In this document: positions 1-5,838 of the stretch, one piece after another | How positions within the stretch are numbered: the first letter of the stretch is position 1 | How the letters are laid out: every line of letters starts with the position of its first letter | DNA from: Bacteroidales bacterium | Lineage (GTDB): Bacteria; Bacteroidota; Bacteroidia; Bacteroidales; UBA3824 | DNA length: 9,360 bases | NCBI GenBank assembly: GCA_017645985.1 | Contig: JAGCNK010000014.1 | Location: 1-9,360 of the forward strand | Direction: 5' to 3' | Position numbers and translations under genes: made by a program | Notes under the pieces: generated by a model | Database searches by the model: none | Seen by the model: only the letters and a program-made list of their open reading frames with translations | Told to the model about the DNA's origin: nothing

Positions 1-145
1 AAGGTGTATATTTAGGGTTCGACAAGAAGGAGAGCTCACCGCTCTTGGCCTCCTCAATCTTAGCCAACGCGCTCACCGCTGCGTTTTCATCGCCCTCTAC
101 TTCGCCGTGAAGGTAGTCGGCAATCATTTTTGCTGTAAATTCCAT
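1..145 (-). CDS. lpxD: LpxD, UDP-3-O-acylglucosamine N-acyltransferase (N-terminal part only)
   Basis: Seen: 48 codons of an open frame read leftwards from an ATG at 145 and run off the window edge. The peptide begins MEFTAKMIADYLHGEVEGD and continues with an AKIEEA..GELSFLSNPKYTP segment. Known: this is the characteristic N-terminal uridine-binding domain of LpxD, including the FLSNPKY block. LpxD adds the second hydroxyacyl chain to UDP-3-O-acyl-glucosamine in lipid A synthesis in the cytoplasm. The left-handed beta-helix acyltransferase domain would lie outside the window. The start is chosen because it is the first ATG, fits the family N-terminus, and lies just downstream of a minus-strand TAATTTTGC box. 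In Bacteroidales lpxD is usually followed by lpxC/fabZ and lpxA, which cannot be checked here. The divergent neighbour is the precursor/lipoprotein transcript. Identification is confident despite the short length. Confidence 0.88.
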   Translation of the reverse strand, partial: MEFTAKMIADYLHGEVEGDENAAVSALAKIEEAKSGELSFLSNPKYTP

Positions 146-161
146 AAGTCTGCGATTTTTG

Positions 162-196
162 GCAAAATTAATAAAAGTATTTTTATTACGGGCAAG
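162..196 (-). promoter_or_regulatory. Probable lpxD promoter
   Basis: On the minus strand, TAATTTTGC (162-170) matches the Bacteroidetes -7 box TAnnTTTG. CTTG at 193-196 is a weak -33 candidate at a 22-nt spacing, which is longer than ideal. The implied 5' UTR is only about a dozen bases before the ATG at 145. The promoter is inferred, not proven. Confidence 0.42.
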
Positions 197-232
197 GAAT
201 TTTTGGATTTTTGTCAGTTCGGCGTTTTTTTA

Positions 233-264
233 TTTGGAGGAATAAATTTTTAATGTACTTTTGC
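233..264 (+). promoter_or_regulatory. Bacteroidetes-type promoter for the precursor/lipoprotein transcript
   Basis: TTTG at 233-236 and TACTTTTGC at 256-264 are separated by 19 nt. This is a full match to the Bacteroides sigma-ABfr consensus (TTTG, 19-21 nt, TAnnTTTG). Transcription would begin near 270 and run into the leader upstream of the 53-codon ORF. It is divergent from, and about 90 bp away from, the lpxD promoter. Confidence 0.75.
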
Positions 265-354
265 GGTGTAAAAAAAACTGCATTTAACTAAACAAGAGCC
301 TACTACTATTAAATAAATGAAATTGTATTACAAAAACAGTATAAAATTTTATAT

Positions 355-363
355 GGGGGGGGG
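355..363 (+). repeat. Homopolymeric G9 tract in the leader
   Basis: Nine consecutive G follow ATAT and precede TAGAATC. Runs of this length are prone to slipped-strand mispairing. The tract sits about 90 nt after the probable start of transcription and about 117 nt before the ATG at 481. A change of one base would alter the frame of the short ORF beginning at 317. It could equally affect leader structure or be neutral. Confidence 0.8.
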
Positions 364-405
364 TAGAATCGCCCTTCTCAGCTAATAATATTGATAGTTA
401 TTTTT

Positions 406-452
406 CCCTTGTAGGGTGTACTATGCAAAATAGACATCCGCAAGGGATTTTT
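406..452 (+). promoter_or_regulatory. Leader hairpin with T-tract, possible attenuator
   Basis: CCCTTG (406-411) pairs with CAAGGG (441-446). After a small internal loop, GGGTGT (414-419) pairs with ACATCC (434-439) with one G-U pair, leaving a 14-nt loop. ATTTTT follows at 447-452. This is the shape of an intrinsic terminator or attenuator, but it lies inside the leader, 28 bases before the ATG at 481. No separate promoter is visible between it and the ORF, so full termination would silence the genes. Conditional termination or RNA stabilisation is more likely. Confidence 0.55.
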
Positions 453-480
453 ATGTATTACCATTAAAACATCTAACAAC

Positions 481-642
481 ATGATGAAAGAAAAAACTCA
501 GTCGGCAGTACTTCCGACAAATGACAAACAACAGTACACCAAACCCTCGTTTGAGGTAATCGACCTTAAAATGGAATCGCCCTTGCTCGTTGGCAGCACC
601 GATCCCACATCAATCAACCCACTTCAACGTAAAAATGATTAA
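481..642 (+). CDS. Putative 53-aa RiPP-like precursor peptide
   Basis: Seen: an ATG ATG start at 481 and a TAA at 640-642 encode 53 residues. The N-terminal 18 residues are polar. They are followed by YTKPSFEVIDLKMESPLL (residues 19-36), VGS (37-39) and a 14-residue polar tail rich in Thr, Ser, Asn, Asp and Pro. There is no signal peptide and no membrane segment. Known: Bacteroidales genomes carry many short ORFs with a Y-x-x-P-x-x-E-V pattern, and lasso-peptide leaders use a YxxPxL motif recognised by PqqD-like RRE domains. Y19-T-K-P22-S-F24 resembles that motif, and a PqqD-like gene starts 0.94 kb downstream. Inference: residues 1-39 are the leader and 40-53 the core. Cleavage after V37-G38-S39 would satisfy a -3/-1 small-residue rule for the S26 peptidase. 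The stop codon overlaps the Shine-Dalgarno of the next gene, indicating coupled translation. It may instead be an unmodified small protein. Confidence 0.62.
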   Translation: MMKEKTQSAVLPTNDKQQYTKPSFEVIDLKMESPLLVGSTDPTSINPLQRKND

Positions 643-647
643 GGAGG
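642..647 (+). promoter_or_regulatory. Strong Shine-Dalgarno overlapping the precursor stop codon
   Basis: AGGAGG lies 8 nt before the ATG at 656, and its first base is the last base of the TAA of the 53-codon ORF. No other start codon in the window has such a site. It decides the start of the lipoprotein gene at 656 rather than the upstream in-frame codon at 590. Confidence 0.75.
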
Positions 648-655
648 AACTAAAC

Positions 656-1471
656 ATGAAAAAGAGCTTTTTAAAATTCCTGCCCCTTATGGCAGCAGTA
701 GTGCTTGCAACATCGTGTAGCAAAGACGATGATACCAATGTATCACAACAACCCGAAAAAAAAGATATACCTTTTTCGATTAAGGCTGATACAGACATCT
801 CACTCTCAAAAATTGCTTATGACGACAACGGGAAACAAGTAAATATCTCCTTCACTGAAAATGACGTTAATAAACTCTCTATGAAGATTTATTCTAACGA
901 CCCGGAGAAAGATCAAAAATATTACTGTGATTTAGTACTAACCGACATCAATGGAATATTTACCGGAAACTTCGACAGTTGGAAAGTTCCTGAAGAAGGA
1001 GAAGAATTGTTAGCTGTTATTGATGTGTCTCCCGCTAATGCGGATAATTATTCCACCGTATCACTAACAGATTTGTTGACTCATTGTGCTTGCAAATACA
1101 AAGGAACGTTCAAATACAACTCTTCTGATTGTCCAGATTACACATACACCGAAGACAATATGCCCAAGGTTCGTCTTACCTGTCAGAAAGCTTATTTTGA
1201 ATTCTATTTCCCAAATGCGAAAAACAGTGTTGGTTTTGGATGGTCAACACTTTATGAGGGAGAATATTATCCTCCTACTTCTTATCAAACGGTTGACATA
1301 TCGTCTGATCACAAGTTGTGGTATGCTATGGACAAGGACGTATACAAAGATACAGACTGGTACTATGAACTTGTAATCGAATATGACTTTGATATCATCT
1401 ACAAGAAAAAAAATTCAGAGATAGCAAAAGGTGTCATCTATTCAGTAACCCGACCCCAACCAAAGAATTAA
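656..1471 (+). CDS. Surface-exposed lipoprotein of unknown function
   Basis: Seen: 271 residues with a lysine-rich N-terminus, a hydrophobic stretch and a lipobox-like LATSC with the lipid cysteine at 21. SKDDD follows directly. Known: in Bacteroidetes, a Lys followed by Asp/Glu just after the cysteine is the lipoprotein export signal that sends the protein to the outer face of the outer membrane. The mature part is beta-rich in appearance, with many aromatic and acidic residues. It has five further cysteines, including a CAC motif, an SSDCPDY segment and an LTCQKAYFEFYFP strand. No enzyme motif is visible. A fimbrillin- or adhesin-like fold is possible but unproven. The start at 656 is fixed by the AGGAGG site; an in-frame codon at 590 would bury the signal peptide inside the protein and overlap the precursor. 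Its base composition is far more AT-rich than the genes after 1583. It could be an immunity protein, a receptor or a target for the peptide, or be unrelated. Confidence 0.82.
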   Translation: MKKSFLKFLPLMAAVVLATSCSKDDDTNVSQQPEKKDIPFSIKADTDISLSKIAYDDNGKQVNISFTENDVNKLSMKIYSNDPEKDQKYYCDLVLTDINGIFTGNFDSWKVPEEGEELLAVIDVSPANADNYSTVSLTDLLTHCACKYKGTFKYNSSDCPDYTYTEDNMPKVRLTCQKAYFEFYFPNAKNSVGFGWSTLYEGEYYPPTSYQTVDISSDHKLWYAMDKDVYKDTDWYYELVIEYDFDIIYKKKNSEIAKGVIYSVTRPQPKN

Positions 1472-1500
1472 TAATCCATAAGAGATTAATCAATACAACT

Positions 1501-1528
1501 AACGCCTGGCATCTGTCAGGCGTTTTTT
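1501..1528 (+). terminator. Intrinsic terminator after the lipoprotein gene
   Basis: AACGCCTG (1501-1508) and CAGGCGTT (1517-1524) form an 8-bp stem with an 8-nt loop, extendable by a G-U pair, followed by TTTT. It lies 29 nt past the TAA of the lipoprotein gene. It closes the precursor/lipoprotein transcript. Confidence 0.88.
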
Positions 1529-1556
1529 GAAAACAAATATTTTTATTCTACTTTTG
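1526..1556 (+). promoter_or_regulatory. Promoter of the PqqD-ABC-peptidase operon
   Basis: TTTG (1526-1529) and TACTTTTG (1549-1556) have exactly 19 nt between them, the same geometry as the promoter at 233-264. The -33 element is built from the terminator T-tract, so terminator and promoter overlap. Transcription would begin near 1562, about 20 nt before the ATG at 1583. Confidence 0.75.
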
Positions 1557-1582
1557 AGGCACGAAAAAAAATACCAACTGAT

Positions 1583-1849
1583 ATGCAACTAAAACCTGGT
1601 TTTATTCTCCGCGAAGTGTGCGGACAAAAAGTGATTGTGGCAGAGGGACTCGGCGCAGTGGACTTTGGCAAACTGCTGAGTCTCAACGATACAGCCGCAT
1701 TTCTATGGCAAAAGGCTCAGGAAGGCGATTTTACCGCAGAAGGCCTTGCCGAAGCTATGTGCCAGCAATTCGACATTGACCAAGCCACCGCCTTCGCCGA
1801 TGTAAAGGAAATCATTGACAAGTGGCAGCAACTCGGACTCATACAATGA
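1583..1849 (+). CDS. PqqD family peptide-binding (RRE-like) protein
   Basis: Seen: 88 residues, typical of the PqqD fold (about 90). The order is an N-terminal beta hairpin (MQLKPGFILREVCGQKVIV), a loop with a SLNDTAAFLWQ helix (residues 34-44), then helices ending in the DVKEIIDKWQQLGLI segment that closes PqqD-type domains. Known: free-standing PqqD-like domains bind the leader of ribosomal precursor peptides and present them to modifying enzymes (RRE function). Inference: it carries the 53-aa peptide encoded at 481-642. It is the first gene of the operon, with its promoter at 1526-1556. Its TGA overlaps the ATG of the transporter gene (ATGA), indicating coupled translation. No gene symbol is assigned because this is not a PQQ operon. 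The family call is confident; the substrate is inferred. Confidence 0.85.
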   Translation: MQLKPGFILREVCGQKVIVAEGLGAVDFGKLLSLNDTAAFLWQKAQEGDFTAEGLAEAMCQQFDIDQATAFADVKEIIDKWQQLGLIQ

Positions 1850-3468
1850 GTTACGTTGCTTGGTTTGTAAACAGCACGCGGGGCATAAGAGCTAATATCG
1901 CCGTCCGCATACTGGCAGGACTTGCGCAGGCTGTCATCGACCTATACGTGGTGTGGCTCAGCCGCCAGTTTATCGACGTGGTGATACCCGAGGGCAGCGA
2001 CGACGACATTTTCCGTTCCGCGCTGTGGCTCTTTGTGGGCGTTACTGTGGCGGTGCTGCTGCGTGTGGCGTATTACTACCTTACAGTTACGGCAGGCACT
2101 ATTCAGTCAAACTCAGTAAGAAAGCGTATCTATCAAAAACTCTTTACCACACCGCTCTACAACGGCAAATCGCTACACTCCGGCGACGTGGCATCGCGCC
2201 TCGCCAAGGATATAGAACTTGTGAGCGAAGTAAGCACCGACATCCTTCCGCAGATACTGATTATAGGCGTGGAACTTTTAGGCGCATTTCTGCTGCTCAG
2301 ATATTTCGACGCTCGTCTGGCGTGGCTCTTGGTGATTATCACACCTTTGACTGTGGCGTCGGGCAAATTCATCTCTTACAAACTCCGCAACCTCACCCAC
2401 GGCATACGCGACGAGGAGAGCCGCATTCAGATGCAGGTGCAGGAGAGCATAGAACAGAACGCAGTGCTCCGCTCGCTATGCTGCCAGAATTTTATGGCCA
2501 AGGCGTTAGACTCAATGCACAATGCTTTGCTGTCGAAAACCATCCAGCGCACCCGTTTTATGGTGATAATCCGTGTGATTATGGGGTTGACATTCACATT
2601 GGGATATATGGCGGCGTTTGTTTGGGGCGGGCTGCAACTAAAAAACGGCTCGATTTCTTTCGGCACAATGACATCGTTTCTGCAGTTGGTGGGACTGATT
2701 CAAGGTCCGATTTACACGCTCCTCACATTTCTGCCCAAGGTGGCGCAATCAACAGCAAGTATCGACCGTCTGGAGCAGATGGAGGCTTCGTCGGAAGAAA
2801 ATGCCGAAACACTCGCAGCCGAAACAGCTCCGCTTGGCGTTTGTTGCCAAAATGTCACTTTCAAATATGTCCAAGGCGACGAACCTGTTTTAAAGGATTT
2901 CTCACACAGATTTGAACCGTCGTCGAAGACCGCCATCACCGGACGAACTGGCATCGGCAAAACCACGCTTTTTCGTCTGATGCTGTCGCTCGTAAAACCT
3001 GACAATGGTTCTGTGACAATATTCAACAGTGAAAAAGCGATACCGGTGTCGCCGTCGCTGCGAGGCAATTTTGTGTTTGTGCCGCAGGGCAACACGCTCA
3101 TAAGCGGCTCTATACGCTACAATCTCTCGCTTGCCAACCCAAATGCCGACGAGGAAACGCTCAAAAACGTGCTTCACGCCGCCTGCGCCGACTTTGTGTT
3201 TGATATGAAAGATGGTATCGACACTGTTTTAGGCGAACAAGGCGGGGGACTCAGCGAGGGTCAGGCTCAGCGTATTGCCATTGCCCGAGGACTTCTGCGA
3301 CCAGGACAGATTTTCCTTTTAGACGAGATTAGTTCGGCTCTCGACGAGGACACCGAAAAGGAACTATACCAAAGATTGTTTGCCGCGTATCCCGACAAAA
3401 CTATGATTTTTATCACCCACCGTCAGTCGGTAGTAGGGCTGTGCGGCTCAAAAATATATTTAGACTGA
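1846..3468 (+). CDS. ABC half-transporter (fused membrane and ATPase domains), likely peptide exporter
   Basis: Seen: 540 residues. The N-terminal 310 or so contain about six hydrophobic segments (for example ALWLFVGVTVAVLLRV, ILPQILIIGVELLGAFLLL and LAWLLVIITPLTVASG). A complete nucleotide-binding domain follows: Walker A GRTGIGKTT (366-374), Q-loop VPQGN, signature LSEGQ (469-473, with Glu instead of the first Gly of LSGGQ), Walker B FLLDE with D493 and E494, and H-loop His525. Known: this is the type IV exporter (MsbA/LagD-like) architecture; it would act as a homodimer in the inner membrane. No N-terminal C39 peptidase domain is present, so leader removal must be done by another protein, plausibly the S26 peptidase at 5401. 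The start at 1846 is chosen over an upstream GTG (1822) because it makes a 4-nt ATGA overlap with the PqqD gene. Confidence 0.9.
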   Translation: MSYVAWFVNSTRGIRANIAVRILAGLAQAVIDLYVVWLSRQFIDVVIPEGSDDDIFRSALWLFVGVTVAVLLRVAYYYLTVTAGTIQSNSVRKRIYQKLFTTPLYNGKSLHSGDVASRLAKDIELVSEVSTDILPQILIIGVELLGAFLLLRYFDARLAWLLVIITPLTVASGKFISYKLRNLTHGIRDEESRIQMQVQESIEQNAVLRSLCCQNFMAKALDSMHNALLSKTIQRTRFMVIIRVIMGLTFTLGYMAAFVWGGLQLKNGSISFGTMTSFLQLVGLIQGPIYTLLTFLPKVAQSTASIDRLEQMEASSEENAETLAAETAPLGVCCQNVTFKYVQGDEPVLKDFSHRFEPSSKTAITGRTGIGKTTLFRLMLSLVKPDNGSVTIFNSEKAIPVSPSLRGNFVFVPQGNTLISGSIRYNLSLANPNADEETLKNVLHAACADFVFDMKDGIDTVLGEQGGGLSEGQAQRIAIARGLLRPGQIFLLDEISSALDEDTEKELYQRLFAAYPDKTMIFITHRQSVVGLCGSKIYLD

Positions 3469-3470
3469 AA

Positions 3471-4565
3471 ATGGAAAAACTTTTTTCGCTTCTAAGATTC
3501 TCGCTCGGAATAACCCAAAACTTTGAGCAAAAACTCACTGCCGAGGAATGGACAGAGATGTTCAAATCGGCACACCGTCAGGCACTTGTGGGTGTTTTGT
3601 TCTGTGGAGTGAAACGCTTAAAAGGCGACTACGCCCCTCCCCTGCCCCTGATGCTTCAATGGACTGCCGAAGCTGAGAAAATCAGCGGAATGAACAAGGC
3701 TTTCAACCAGAAGGCCAAGGCGTTGACCGAATTTTTCACCGCCGAAAACCGGAAGTGTTGCATTCTCAAAGGTCAGGCAAACGCACGTTTATATCCCGAA
3801 CCGCTGAGCCGTCAGCCTGGCGACATCGACATTTTTGTAAGCGGTGGCAAGGACAGTGTGCTGCAACTGCTTGAAACAAAAAAACTTCTGAAGAAAGAAG
3901 AGTTAGAGGCTTATCACCACGTCCATATGTCAGATGATTCCGACGGAATAACAGTAGAGGTTCATTTTCGTCCTTCGTCGGGAGTGCACAGCCCGTTTGG
4001 CAACAAAGCCCTACAACAATTTCTCAACAATCGGGTAGACAATCTCTCCTTGACTCCCGAAGGATTTCAAATTCCAGATATGCCGTTTGCCTTGGCCATG
4101 CAGATGGCTCATATTAAGATACATTTGATGAGCGAAGGTGTGGGAATGAGACAGGTTACCGACTATTACTACCTTTTGAAAAACTCCACAAAAGAAGACC
4201 TCGACACTGTGTCGCCGCTGCTCAACAAATTCAGTTTAAAGGCTTTTGCCTCTGGACTGATGTGGCTGCTCAATCATATTTTTGGTCTCGACGAAGAACT
4301 GATGCTCATAAAACCCAACGCACGGCGCGGACGTAAGATATTGGAGGAGATTTCAAATCACGGAAATTTCGGATGGTATCACGATTATTATCGCGACGGA
4401 CTATTAAAACGAATGCTCAAACAGCGGATACGTATGCTCAAAATGTTTTTTGTATTTCCTAAAGATGTGTTTTGGGGAAGAATATATTATTACAAATTCA
4501 TTATCAGTACAATTCCGCTAAGAATCCGTCACAGGACACTGTCATTAAGAGATGTAGAATTATGA
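3471..4565 (+). CDS. Nucleotidyltransferase family protein (NTP_transf_5 type)
   Basis: Seen: 364 residues. CCILKGQANARLYPEP leads into SRQPGDIDIFV with D118 and D120 spaced as D-x-D, and EVHFRPSS with E163, H165 and R167 follows. The rest is mostly helical. Known: the LKG..(16-20 residues)..GDIDIxV pattern plus a later ExHxR belongs to the uncharacterised nucleotidyltransferase family Pfam NTP_transf_5, a member of the polymerase-beta-like superfamily. The two Asp residues and the later acidic residue would bind the metal ions for nucleotide transfer. Members recur in RiPP loci beside PqqD and HprK-like genes, where they are candidates for nucleotidylating a peptide or carrier. The start at 3471 follows the transporter stop by 2 nt; the GTG at 3441 would overlap it. 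The gene ends in an ATGA overlap with the kinase gene. The substrate is unknown. Confidence 0.8.
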   Translation: MEKLFSLLRFSLGITQNFEQKLTAEEWTEMFKSAHRQALVGVLFCGVKRLKGDYAPPLPLMLQWTAEAEKISGMNKAFNQKAKALTEFFTAENRKCCILKGQANARLYPEPLSRQPGDIDIFVSGGKDSVLQLLETKKLLKKEELEAYHHVHMSDDSDGITVEVHFRPSSGVHSPFGNKALQQFLNNRVDNLSLTPEGFQIPDMPFALAMQMAHIKIHLMSEGVGMRQVTDYYYLLKNSTKEDLDTVSPLLNKFSLKAFASGLMWLLNHIFGLDEELMLIKPNARRGRKILEEISNHGNFGWYHDYYRDGLLKRMLKQRIRMLKMFFVFPKDVFWGRIYYYKFIISTIPLRIRHRTLSLRDVEL

Positions 4566-5425
4566 AACATACAGATTATTACAAAGTTGCGGAACATACT
4601 TTCAGAGTGTGTTCAAGCCTCAGTTTCGACAATTACAAGCCGTTTATTGTGGCGGAAACTGCCGACACGCTTTTTGCGTTAGACGTGCAGGAGACTACTG
4701 CCAATATACCATTCACTCAGGAACTTGCACAAGACGACGAGGGTCAGCGCATTATTTGCGGACATACCCATAACAACGAACCAGTTTTTGAGTTTTGGGA
4801 CGGGGAACAAAAGGCGGGACTGCTTCTATGCCAGCCCGACTACCGCTCTAACATCCTCTATCTTGAACACGGTTTTGAGCGTTTTGCCACCGACAACGCA
4901 CTTATGATATTATTCGCATTGGCATCTGCCCATAAATCCACACTGCTGTTTCACTCGTCGGTGATAGCCTACAACGGTGCTGGATATATGTTTCTGGGCA
5001 AAAGCGGCACCGGCAAGAGCACTCACTCGAGACTGTGGCTGCAAAATATCGAAGGAACCGACCTTCTCAACGACGACAATCCCGCAGTGCGTATCCTTCC
5101 CGACGGTATACGTGTGTACGGCACGCCATGGAGCGGAAAAACAGAGTGTTACAAAAATCTCAGCTGCACTCTCGGAGGCATTGTGATGCTGAGCCAGGCT
5201 CCCGAAAACCGAATCAGAGAACTGAAAGGCGTAATAGCTTACGCATCGCTCATTCCGTCGATCTCGGGCAAACGCTGGGATAAGTCGATAGCCGACAGCC
5301 TTCACCTGAGCGAAACACAAATTATAGAACAAATACCAATGTGGCATCTTGAATGTCTGCCCGACGCTGCCGCCGCATTGCTCTGCAAAAACACTATAAC
5401 ATGCAACCAGACGCAGATTATCTGA
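4562..5425 (+). CDS. HPr-kinase-like P-loop kinase
   Basis: Seen: 287 residues. H131 in LLFHSSVI precedes the Walker A GKSGTGKST (146-154). LLNDDNPAV (D171, D172) follows, then RVYGTPWSGKTE (184-195). Known: the order His, P-loop, Asp-Asp and YGTPWSGK matches HprK-related proteins (HPr kinase C-terminal / PEPCK-like fold), not a true HprK. The usual HprK N-terminal domain and phosphatase signature are not apparent. In some lasso-peptide loci an HprK homologue phosphorylates the C-terminal residue of the precursor. Inference: here it may phosphorylate the small peptide, whose tail has several Ser and Thr, or act on a carrier. The start at 4562 gives the third translational-coupling ATGA in the operon. 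Its 3' end overlaps the peptidase gene by 25 nt. Confidence 0.8.
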   Translation: MKHTDYYKVAEHTFRVCSSLSFDNYKPFIVAETADTLFALDVQETTANIPFTQELAQDDEGQRIICGHTHNNEPVFEFWDGEQKAGLLLCQPDYRSNILYLEHGFERFATDNALMILFALASAHKSTLLFHSSVIAYNGAGYMFLGKSGTGKSTHSRLWLQNIEGTDLLNDDNPAVRILPDGIRVYGTPWSGKTECYKNLSCTLGGIVMLSQAPENRIRELKGVIAYASLIPSISGKRWDKSIADSLHLSETQIIEQIPMWHLECLPDAAAALLCKNTITCNQTQII

Positions 5426-5838
5426 TTTCGGAGGTCCTGAAACTTGTGGACGAGGGTCGCGAGGTATATTTTACTCCGCAGGGCAACTCTATGCTGCCGT
5501 TTATCATCGGCGGAGTGGAGCGTGTGGGACTCACTCAGCCTAAGCACATTTGCCGAGGACGTGTGGTGCTTGCCCATCTGCCCGAAGGCAACTATGTAAT
5601 CCACCGCATCATAGGCATCCACGGCAACGACATCACCCTTATGGGTGACGGCAATCTGAAATACTGCGAATACTGCACCCGCAACGACATCAAAGCAGAG
5701 GTGTCGCACCTGATAACCAAAGACGGCAAGACAAAGAATTTCAACACCTTCTCACGAAGGTTGGCTGCATTAGTGTGGCGCATATTACGTCCAGTGAGGC
5801 GGTGGTTGCTGGCGGCGTACCGACGATTGTTGTTGTAG
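5401..5838 (+). CDS. S24/S26 family peptidase with Ser-His dyad, probable leader peptidase
   Basis: Seen: 145 residues. FTPQGNSMLPF contains the putative nucleophile S30. CRGRVVLAH (51-59), NYVIHRIIGIHGND (64-77) and the MGDGN box (81-85) follow. In type I signal peptidases the base is Lys (box D, KRxIG); here H68 takes that place, as in Sec11/SipW-type enzymes. There is no N-terminal membrane anchor. The C-terminus (from about residue 115) alternates Arg pairs with hydrophobics (RRLAALVWRILRPVRRWLL) and may bind the membrane peripherally. Inference: it works on the cytoplasmic side and cleaves the precursor leader, since the transporter lacks a peptidase domain. The ATG at 5401 lies inside the 3' end of the kinase gene. 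The TAG stop (5836-5838) lies inside the repeat element at 5835-5904. Confidence 0.82.
   Translation: MQPDADYLISEVLKLVDEGREVYFTPQGNSMLPFIIGGVERVGLTQPKHICRGRVVLAHLPEGNYVIHRIIGIHGNDITLMGDGNLKYCEYCTRNDIKAEVSHLITKDGKTKNFNTFSRRLAALVWRILRPVRRWLLAAYRRLLL

Larger units (their letters stand above)
265..480 (+). other. Long 5' leader, no convincing gene
   Basis: About 210 nt lie between the promoter and the ATG at 481, which is long for a bacterial UTR. The stretch is AT-rich apart from a run of nine G (355-363) and a long imperfect hairpin (406-446). The only start codon with an appreciable frame before the tract is ATG 317. It gives a 22-codon ORF that crosses the G tract and stops at 383-385. I see no ribosome binding site for it and do not call it a gene. 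The leader probably holds cis-acting regulation of the downstream pair. Confidence 0.5.

Noticed and set aside
590..655. Extended N-terminus for the lipoprotein starting at 590
   Set aside because: It would bury the signal peptide and lipobox at an internal position and overlap the 53-codon ORF. The AGGAGG site and lipoprotein signal support ATG 656.
1953..2915. 320-codon frame overlapping the transporter gene
   Set aside because: It is an out-of-frame, Arg/His/Cys-rich translation within the ABC transporter, which has all its ATPase motifs.
4910..5347. 145-codon minus-strand frame in the kinase gene
   Set aside because: It is antisense to the HprK-like protein, with no motif or start signal.
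1583..5838. Standard lasso-peptide or PQQ cluster
   Set aside because: There is no asparagine-synthetase-like cyclase, transglutaminase-like protease, PqqA, PqqC or PqqE. The PqqD-like fold alone does not make it either pathway.
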